Source of the DNA: Paraglaciecola arctica BSs20135 | GTDB lineage: Bacteria; Pseudomonadota; Gammaproteobacteria; Enterobacterales; Alteromonadaceae | DNA length: 64,000 bases | Assembly: GCF_000314995.1 (NCBI RefSeq) | Contig: NZ_BAEO01000027.1 | Span: forward strand, 1 to 64,000 | Direction of reading: 5' to 3' | The notes under the pieces: generated by a model | Told to the model about the DNA's origin: nothing | The model's database searches: none | The model's input: only the letters and a program-made list of their open reading frames with translations | Translations under genes and position numbers: made by a program | Shown: positions 58,372 to 64,000 of the stretch, piece by piece | How positions within the stretch are numbered: position 1 is the first letter of the stretch | How the letters are laid out: each line of letters opens with the position of its first letter

Positions 58372-58460
58372 TGTATGAATTTAAGTTAAATCAAATATAT
58401 TGCTACTGCAACAACTATCGTAAAAGTAAAGCAGGACAACTGTTCTTTTTAAATAAGTAT

Positions 58461-59267
58461 CTAATAGTTATGGAAATAACCAAAATCTTCAATTAGCTTA
58501 CGATTTTCGTTATCAGCCCATTGATAGTAACTTTGGTCGCTCAATTCACTAGCCGCCGCTTTATCTAACAATACAATTGCATTTTCATGCATTTGCAGTG
58601 CGGATGCGGGACACATAGCGGAAACACCACCGGTAATCATTGCTTTAACTGCATTTGCTTTGTTAACGCCAGTCGCCATTAATAATACATAACGTGCATC
58701 CATAATAGTGGCGATACCCATAGTCATAGCCATGGTTGGTTGTTTTTCTTCGGGCTTAAATAAACGGCTGTTATCGGTAATAGTTTGTTGGGTCAAAGTT
58801 TTAATACGTGTACGTGATGACAAGCTTGACGTTGGCTCGTTAAAACCAATATGTCCATTTGCACCTATACCTAAAATTTGTAAATCAACGCCACCTGATT
58901 GTTTGATTTTTTGTTCATAAGCCAATCCTTGTGTTCTGGGGTTTTCGCCCAGAGCGCAGGTAGGTAAAAAGGTATTGTTCACATCTATATCAACATGATT
59001 AAATAAGTTTTTATCCATAAAGCTGCGATAGCTTTGTGGATTGGCTGCATCTATTTGGTGATATTCATCTAGGTTGAATGTGGTGACGTTTTTAAAGCTA
59101 AGGTTGTTTGCTTTATATTGTTCAACCAACTGTTTGTATAAACTAATAGGTGTACTACCTGTTGCTAAACCTAATACAGGGTCAGTTTTTTTCTTAATCA
59201 GTTCTTTTACCCATTTAGCAGCACTTTCGGCAACTTGCTGAGCATCGTCATAAATAATAATTTGCAT
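58461..59267 (-). CDS. nagB: Glucosamine-6-phosphate deaminase
   Basis: 268 residues, equal to E. coli NagB (266). LGLATGSTPISLYKQL is the phosphosugar loop; the catalytic Asp67 is in TFNLDEYHQ, and GIGANGHIGFNEP carries the later active-site residues. It deaminates and isomerises GlcN-6-P to fructose-6-P and ammonia, the last step of both the chitin and peptidoglycan sugar branches. A strong GAAGGAAG site precedes the ATG. Transcribed alone from its own NagR-controlled promoter with a 165-base leader. Confidence 0.96.
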   Translation of the reverse strand: MQIIIYDDAQQVAESAAKWVKELIKKKTDPVLGLATGSTPISLYKQLVEQYKANNLSFKNVTTFNLDEYHQIDAANPQSYRSFMDKNLFNHVDIDVNNTFLPTCALGENPRTQGLAYEQKIKQSGGVDLQILGIGANGHIGFNEPTSSLSSRTRIKTLTQQTITDNSRLFKPEEKQPTMAMTMGIATIMDARYVLLMATGVNKANAVKAMITGGVSAMCPASALQMHENAIVLLDKAAASELSDQSYYQWADNENRKLIEDFGYFHNY

Positions 59268-59420
59268 AAAACTTCCTTCGAACTAGATTTCTCACCTGTA
59301 TTATTATTGAATAATACATACTTTGTTTTTTCATCTTTGTTAGATGATTAGCATACATTTTTAGCTTTATTCCTAAACCCATTCATTATCAATTGATACT
59401 AGGTTTACTTTTTCCCAGCC

Positions 59421-59467
59421 TGTGACAGCGTTGTCATTTATTCTACCTTTTATTAAACTATTTACAA
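59421..59467 (-). promoter_or_regulatory. nagB promoter with NagR operator 3
   Basis: Minus strand: TTGTAA (59467-59462), 16 bases, TAGAAT (59445-59440), then the operator core TGACAGCGTTGTCA inside 59421-59438. The arrangement is the same, base for base in spacing, as at nagK, and the upstream flank ATTCAAAATGTTG is identical. Confidence 0.85.
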
Positions 59468-59689
59468 CATTTTGAATGGGCTATTTAACGACAAGTAATA
59501 AGTAGCCCGCTAGGAAGAGTAGTTTAGATATTCTGTTATCATGTTTTTTTGCCTAAAGTTGGTATTCAAACAGGCTTTTACTGCTGCAATTCGTCAATTA
59601 TTTTAAAACCTTCAATATCCTCTTGATTGCTTGTTTTTAATTAAAATGTGTTCTCCATATCTGAAGATATATCAACCGTAATCATCATT

Positions 59690-59727
59690 TTTGACAGCGT
59701 TGTCATTTGTGTCGGCAGGAGTATAAT
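59690..59727 (+). promoter_or_regulatory. Halogenase promoter with NagR operator 4
   Basis: TTTGACAGCGTTGTCATT (59690-59707) contains a TTGTCA (59700-59705) that serves as a -35 box; 16 bases later is a perfect TATAAT (59722-59727). Repressor binding would block RNA polymerase directly, putting the plus-strand halogenase-like gene at 59846 in the NagR regulon. Confidence 0.8.
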
Positions 59728-59845
59728 GAGATAACATTCTATGTTCAGATCTTGTTAGTTGATTTTGAAATTCAAACTCTCTCTATAGCAATGATGCGGG
59801 TAACAGGGTAAAGATAGTCAACAGACTATGGGGAAATAATTAGAT

Positions 59846-61351
59846 ATGGTAAAACCTATTAACAAGATAGTCATAGTTGGTGGTGGTACCGCTGGTTGGA
59901 TGGCGGCGGCCAGCCTTGCAAAGTATGCTCAAGGAAAGTCTCTTGATATTTGCCTGATAGAATCATCGTCTATACAAACGGTTGGAGTAGGTGAGGCGAC
60001 TATTCCCAACATAGTCGAATTTAATCGTATCCTTGGTATAGATGAAATAGAGTTAATCAAGGCCACTAAGGCTACCTTCAAGCTAGGTATTCAGTTTGAA
60101 GACTGGCACCAGAAGGGGGAAAGCTTTTTTCATCCGTTTGCTGACTACGGTCTTAAGATTGATCAGCTAGAGTTTCACCAATATCTGAACAGACTTGCCG
60201 CTGGTGGTGAAAAAGTTTCAATTCAAGATTATAGTTTTTCCTGCGCACTGGCCAAATTAGGACATTTTGCGCAACCCCACCCACAGCCACCTTCGCCACT
60301 TGCTGATTATTCCTACGCTTATCATTTCGATGCCAGCCTGTACGCACAATTTTTACAAAAATTTGCAGTCAATTTAGGCGTGACTCATATCGACGCAAAG
60401 GTGGAAAAGGTCAATTTGCACTCCAGCAATGGATTTATAAACTCAGTGACTCTTGATGACGGGCGAGACATTGAAGGACAGCTGTTTATTGATTGTTCAG
60501 GATTTAAGGGGTTACTGATAGAACAGGCCCTACACACTGGTTACGAGGATTGGAGCCATTGGTTGTTTTGCGACACGGCTGTGGCGGTGCAGACTGAGTC
60601 CGTAGGTGTCACCAATCCCTACACCCGCTCCATTGCAGGCGATGCTGGCTGGCAGTGGCGAATTCCATTGCAACATAGAACGGGTAACGGTTATATCTAC
60701 AGCAGCCAATTTGAGAAAGATGAGGATGCAGAAAATAAACTGCTGGAAACGTTGCAAGGTAAGCCTATTAATCAACCTCGTAAAATAGCTTTTACTCCGG
60801 GGCGGCGTAAGCAGATATGGAACAAAAATTGTTTTGCTCTAGGGCTTGCCAGTGGCTTTCTTGAACCTCTTGAATCGACCAGTATTTCCTTGGTACAAAC
60901 CGCCATTGCTAAGTTGTTAAACTTTTTTCCAGATACAGACTTTAACCCTTATGACATTGCTGAGGTCAATCGTCTGCACAATAGGGAAGTGGAAAATATA
61001 CGTGATTTTTTGATCTTGCATTACAAGATGACTGGGCGCAGTGATACTGACTTTTGGCGTCGTTGCCAAGCCATGGAAATTCCCGACCTATTGGCCCACA
61101 AGATGGGGGTTTATCAAAGTCGCGGGCATATTGTGATGACAGACAATGAATCTTTCCAGAGTGCCAGCTGGCTAACTATGTATCAGGGTTTTAACCACCT
61201 AAGTAAACGGTTTGACCCCAGAGCCGAGACGGTTGAGCTAGCTGTATTGAGACAAAAATTAGCGCAGATGCGACAATCTATAGATTCGGCGGCACAGCAA
61301 GCTATGAGCCATGATAGTTTCATCGATACACATTGCCGGGCTCAACTTTAG
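59846..61351 (+). CDS. Flavin-dependent tryptophan-halogenase-like protein 1
   Basis: 501 residues. FAD site IVIVGGGTAGWMAAASLA; Lys79 in ATFKLGIQFEDW, the position of the catalytic lysine of PrnA/RebH; the halogenase box W269-Q-W-R-I-P274; and EPLEST (341-345 region) which contains the Glu/Ser pair near the active site. All parts needed for HOCl or HOBr chemistry are present. Such genes are frequent beside TonB receptors and sugar-use operons in Alteromonadales, Caulobacter and Xanthomonas, where the true substrate is mostly unknown. Its promoter carries a NagR operator, tying it to GlcNAc use. Tryptophan as substrate is doubtful. Confidence 0.88.
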   Translation: MVKPINKIVIVGGGTAGWMAAASLAKYAQGKSLDICLIESSSIQTVGVGEATIPNIVEFNRILGIDEIELIKATKATFKLGIQFEDWHQKGESFFHPFADYGLKIDQLEFHQYLNRLAAGGEKVSIQDYSFSCALAKLGHFAQPHPQPPSPLADYSYAYHFDASLYAQFLQKFAVNLGVTHIDAKVEKVNLHSSNGFINSVTLDDGRDIEGQLFIDCSGFKGLLIEQALHTGYEDWSHWLFCDTAVAVQTESVGVTNPYTRSIAGDAGWQWRIPLQHRTGNGYIYSSQFEKDEDAENKLLETLQGKPINQPRKIAFTPGRRKQIWNKNCFALGLASGFLEPLESTSISLVQTAIAKLLNFFPDTDFNPYDIAEVNRLHNREVENIRDFLILHYKMTGRSDTDFWRRCQAMEIPDLLAHKMGVYQSRGHIVMTDNESFQSASWLTMYQGFNHLSKRFDPRAETVELAVLRQKLAQMRQSIDSAAQQAMSHDSFIDTHCRAQL

Positions 61352-61371
61352 AACTAGTTATTACCTTCCTA

Positions 61372-62895
61372 TTATGGTTTAGGCGCTCGGCAGTATTCTT
61401 GTATAAATGCATCGTGGCTCGGCTGTTGCCGCGCAATGTTTGTTATGGCTTGTTGGCCGCTGTGCAAGGAGGTTTTTAGTTTTACATAGTCAAGGGCATC
61501 TGCGGTGGGGTTGTAGCGTTGCGGCTTGACCCCCATACCGTCAAAAACCGCGTACCAGCTGGTGGGCTGAAATAACTCTTCTACTCCGGGAATTAGGCCG
61601 CCTGCTACGGAGAAAAAATCAATTTTTTGCTGCAGGCTTTCGGGTATAGGCATGTTGGCGCAGTAACGCCAAAACTCGCTGTCATCTCTTTCTGTGGTGC
61701 AATAGTGCAACACCAAAAAATCGCGGATTTCTTGGTAGTCGGCGCGAACACGGCGGTTAAATTCATCGATCTGCACTTGATTAGTCTGTCTGTCGGGAAA
61801 CATACGAACAAAAAATGCCAGAGTTTTAGATACCAAATGAATGGCGGTAGATTCCAAAGGCTCTAAAAAACCCTGTGCTAAGCCCAAAGCTAAACAGTTC
61901 TTATGCCAGGTTTTTTTGCGTATGCCGGTGACAAAAGGGATTACTCTGGGCTCTCCAATGACCTTGCCCTCAACAGAATCTAACAAGGTATCGATGGCTT
62001 GTTGATCGCTACAGTACTTATCACAAAACACATAGCCGTTTCCGGTCCTATGTTGCAGCGGTATTCGCCATGTCCAACCTGCATCACGGGCCTTTGACAC
62101 AGTATAGGGTGGCGTAGCGCCAACATTTTCAGTTTGCACCGCAACGGCGCGATTACAAGGTAGATAAGCAGACCAATCGTCGTATCCACAATTGAGGCTT
62201 TGCTCAATCAATAAGCCTCTAAACCCTGAGCAATCTATGAAAAAGTCCCCTTGTATTTGTCGACCTGAGTTGAGTACCACGCTATGGATTTCGCCATTTG
62301 CATTTTGTTCTACTGTTTCAACCTTGCCTTCGCTGCGCACCACGCCCAATTTCTCGGAAAACTTCCGCAGAAACTTGCCAACTAAAGCAGAATCAAGGTG
62401 CAGGGCATATTGCGCTCCGGCTAAGGGAGTGCCGGCGGCTTTAAAAGGTAGAAAAAACCGCCCTTGCTCAGACAAAACTGCTTCAGGTGAATGGGCCATT
62501 AGAGGGGGGGTATCCCCTTCGGCCTGAGATTTTAACCAAAGCTGATAAAAATCATGGCCGTCAATAATGCTGCCAATGCTGCCGAAGGGATGAAAATAGG
62601 ATCCGCCTTTTATGCGCCAATCTTCAAATTGTATGCCCCATTTAAAACTAGCCTGAGTAGCTTTAATAAATTCGACTTCATCTATGCCCAAACTTCTAAT
62701 AGTAGCCAAAAGCGGAGGAATGGTAGCTTCGCCCACGCCAATAATGCCAATTTCATCGGACTCTACCAGTTCTATTTGCACATCTTTTTGCTTGAATATA
62801 TTGCCTAGAGTTGCCGCGGCTATCCAGCCAGCAGTTCCGCCCCCAACGATAACAATTTTCTTGATGGGATCTTGAGTCGGTTTCATAAGTAACAT
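61372..62895 (-). CDS. Flavin-dependent tryptophan-halogenase-like protein 2
   Basis: 507 residues from ATG 62895 (ATG 62886 is equally possible). FAD site IVIVGGGTAGWIAAATLG, Lys in ASFKWGIQFEDW, WTWRIP, LGLAQGFLEPLESTAIHLV. It is clearly a paralog of proteins 1 and 3, with conserved catalytic residues. It is downstream of protein 3 by 31 bases on the minus strand and converges with protein 1 at a 20-base gap. No own promoter is visible, so it is probably read from beyond the right edge. Confidence 0.87.
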   Translation of the reverse strand: MLLMKPTQDPIKKIVIVGGGTAGWIAAATLGNIFKQKDVQIELVESDEIGIIGVGEATIPPLLATIRSLGIDEVEFIKATQASFKWGIQFEDWRIKGGSYFHPFGSIGSIIDGHDFYQLWLKSQAEGDTPPLMAHSPEAVLSEQGRFFLPFKAAGTPLAGAQYALHLDSALVGKFLRKFSEKLGVVRSEGKVETVEQNANGEIHSVVLNSGRQIQGDFFIDCSGFRGLLIEQSLNCGYDDWSAYLPCNRAVAVQTENVGATPPYTVSKARDAGWTWRIPLQHRTGNGYVFCDKYCSDQQAIDTLLDSVEGKVIGEPRVIPFVTGIRKKTWHKNCLALGLAQGFLEPLESTAIHLVSKTLAFFVRMFPDRQTNQVQIDEFNRRVRADYQEIRDFLVLHYCTTERDDSEFWRYCANMPIPESLQQKIDFFSVAGGLIPGVEELFQPTSWYAVFDGMGVKPQRYNPTADALDYVKLKTSLHSGQQAITNIARQQPSHDAFIQEYCRAPKP

Positions 62896-62926
62896 CCATT
62901 GGCTGGCGGGAAAGTTTTATTCAACA

Positions 62927-64000
62927 TTACTGTGTATTAGCCTTATAGGCACAAAAACGGCTTAGGAATTCAAGGTGGGAAGGCACCGGTGTAACCATAT
63001 TTTTAATAGCGCTGCGCATTTTCGCCAGATTGGTATTTAAATATTCTGTCGGCATATTATCTACTTCAGCAGCATAAGTGTCTGGCAAATAATTAAACCC
63101 AGAATAAATGGCTAACCAACTATCAGGACCGAATATTTCCCAAGGGGAGCGACTTAGATCTCCCACGGATTTAAAGGCCTGCATCTTTTCGTTTAAGCTA
63201 TCCGGCACCGACATTTCCCGGCAATATCGCCACATAGGTGAGTCATCTCTTTGATTGGCTTTGTAGTGCAAGATTATAAAGTCTCTTACTCTCTCGTATT
63301 CAGTGGCGGTGACCTGATTAAATTTATCTACTTCGGTTTGACTAAAGGCAGCTTTGGGGAAAGATTGAATGATCTTATCTATAGCCGTCTCTACCAAAGC
63401 AATACTGGTACTTTCTAGAGGTTCAAGGAAGCCTGCCGCCAAACCAACCGCAATACAGTTTTTATGCCATGCATTCTTACGTCGACCTGGCTTAAACGAG
63501 AATTGGCGAGGTGAATGCAGGGCTTTGCCGTCTAAATTTTCAATTAGGGTTTGCAGGGCATCATCGTCGCTTATGTATTGACTACTATATACATGGCCAT
63601 TGCCGCTTCTGTGTTGTAAAGGGATTTTCCACTGCCAGCCGGCTTGATGCGCTTTGGCTATGGTGCGGGGAATAGGCGCGCCAACAGATTCAGTTTGCAC
63701 TGCAAACGCTTTGTCACATAGCAGCCATTGGCTCCAATCTTCAAATCCGCAATGCAGGGCTTTTTCTATAAGCAGACCGGCAAAGCCTGAACAGTCAATA
63801 AACAAGTCACCGTTTATTTGTCGGCCATCTTCAAGTTGCAGGGTTTTAATATCACCGTTTTGTGAATCTAACACTACTTCGGCGATTTTACCGTCAATGG
63901 CGGTGATGTTGTTTTTTATGGCGTGAGTACGCATCAAATCAGCAAAAAGAGCGGCGTCAAAATGTAAGGCCCAGTCAAAAATCTGCAAAGCTGATTCTGG
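62927..64000 (-). CDS. Flavin-dependent tryptophan-halogenase-like protein 3, N-terminus outside window
   Basis: The frame is open at the right edge (codons P-E-S-A-L-Q-I-F before the internal TTG at 63988), so the FAD-binding N-terminus is outside. The visible 358 residues contain DCSGFAGLLIEKAL, WQWKIPLQHRSGNGHVYSSQ, and AVGLAAGFLEPLESTSIALV, the same landmarks as the two neighbours. First gene seen of a minus-strand pair with protein 2. A TonB receptor upstream of it would be the usual arrangement but cannot be seen. Confidence 0.87.
   Translation of the reverse strand, partial: PESALQIFDWALHFDAALFADLMRTHAIKNNITAIDGKIAEVVLDSQNGDIKTLQLEDGRQINGDLFIDCSGFAGLLIEKALHCGFEDWSQWLLCDKAFAVQTESVGAPIPRTIAKAHQAGWQWKIPLQHRSGNGHVYSSQYISDDDALQTLIENLDGKALHSPRQFSFKPGRRKNAWHKNCIAVGLAAGFLEPLESTSIALVETAIDKIIQSFPKAAFSQTEVDKFNQVTATEYERVRDFIILHYKANQRDDSPMWRYCREMSVPDSLNEKMQAFKSVGDLSRSPWEIFGPDSWLAIYSGFNYLPDTYAAEVDNMPTEYLNTNLAKMRSAIKNMVTPVPSHLEFLSRFCAYKANTQ

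Larger units (their letters stand above)
57986..58460. other. nagK-nagB spacer with two NagR operators, a promoter and a terminator
   Basis: 475 bases without a coding frame. Contents from right to left on the minus strand: NagR operator 2 (58354-58371), the nagB terminator (58265-58295), the nagK promoter (-35 at 58173-58178, -10 at 58151-58156), and NagR operator 1 (58131-58148), then a 145-base leader in which I see no further structure. Confidence 0.75.
59268..59845. other. nagB-halogenase divergent spacer
   Basis: 578 AT-rich bases with no gene. It holds the nagB promoter with NagR operator 3 (59421-59467) and the halogenase promoter with NagR operator 4 (59690-59727). Apart from a 165-base nagB leader and a 110-base halogenase leader I see no further structure. 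Confidence 0.75.

Noticed and set aside
57986-59845. A nagR regulator gene in the nag cluster
   Set aside because: No LacI-family frame is present in the spacers or elsewhere in the window; only its operators are seen.
59846-64000. A dedicated secondary-metabolite cluster making halogenated tryptophan
   Set aside because: No NRPS, tryptophan oxidase or other biosynthetic gene is nearby; the context is sugar use and the regulation is by NagR-type sites.

Overview
The window looks like chromosomal DNA of a marine gammaproteobacterium of the Alteromonadales (Paraglaciecola, Glaciecola or Alteromonas type). Evidence: modest GC; many TonB-dependent receptors and outer-membrane lipoproteins; a NagP/NagX/BadF-kinase style amino-sugar pathway; and four copies of the LacI-type NagR operator known from Shewanella and relatives. 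I see no rRNA, tRNA, CRISPR array, insertion sequence or prophage. The assignment is by recognition, not by a search.

Layout. 1-1620: end of an ankyrin-repeat gene, then a BrnT/BrnA toxin-antitoxin pair. 1776-11831: an uptake/modification island with a glutamine-amidotransferase-like gene, two AraC regulators, an MFS carrier, a TonB receptor, a putidaredoxin-type ferredoxin, its reductase and a lipoprotein sulfatase. 11852-15684: a LysR regulator divergent from gabD-gabT. 15824-19163: a DEDDh exonuclease, an alpha/beta hydrolase with a TetR regulator between two identical palindromes, and a HAD-like lipoprotein. 19344-20603: murA.

20859-48182 is the main object: a dense peptidoglycan (muropeptide) utilization locus. 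It holds D-lactate dehydrogenase, an NhaC-type antiporter, a sodium:solute symporter, murQ, namZ, an RpiR (MurR-type) regulator, a frameshifted nagX, a two-domain nagZ, and a large TonB receptor. Divergent from that receptor are an AmpD-like/AmiE-like double amidase lipoprotein, a second beta-lactamase-fold hydrolase, a BadF-type sugar kinase (candidate MurNAc kinase), a frameshifted NlpC/P60 gamma-D-Glu-DAP endopeptidase, an L-Ala-D/L-Glu epimerase, an L,D-transpeptidase-fold lipoprotein, diaminopimelate decarboxylase and alanine racemase. Together they can import muropeptides, split sugar from peptide, make GlcNAc-6-P plus D-lactate, burn the D-lactate, and cut, epimerise and decarboxylate the stem peptide. 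It resembles the Bacillus subtilis murQ-murR-murP-amiE-nagZ-namZ operon plus its ykf genes, rebuilt for a Gram-negative envelope with a TonB receptor, a symporter and a kinase instead of a PTS.

48616-59267 is a chitin/GlcNAc operon on the minus strand (nagB; nagK-nagA-nagP; acs, GH20 hexosaminidase, nagX). It receives the GlcNAc-6-P branch of the peptidoglycan pathway and recovers acetate. nagB and nagK each have a near-identical promoter with a NagR operator at the start site. 59846-64000 holds three flavin-dependent tryptophan-halogenase-like genes; the first has a NagR operator across its -35 box. A short remnant of an exonuclease gene (48195-48254), related to the intact copy at 15824, and a 56-aa conserved-looking small protein gene lie between the peptidoglycan and GlcNAc segments.
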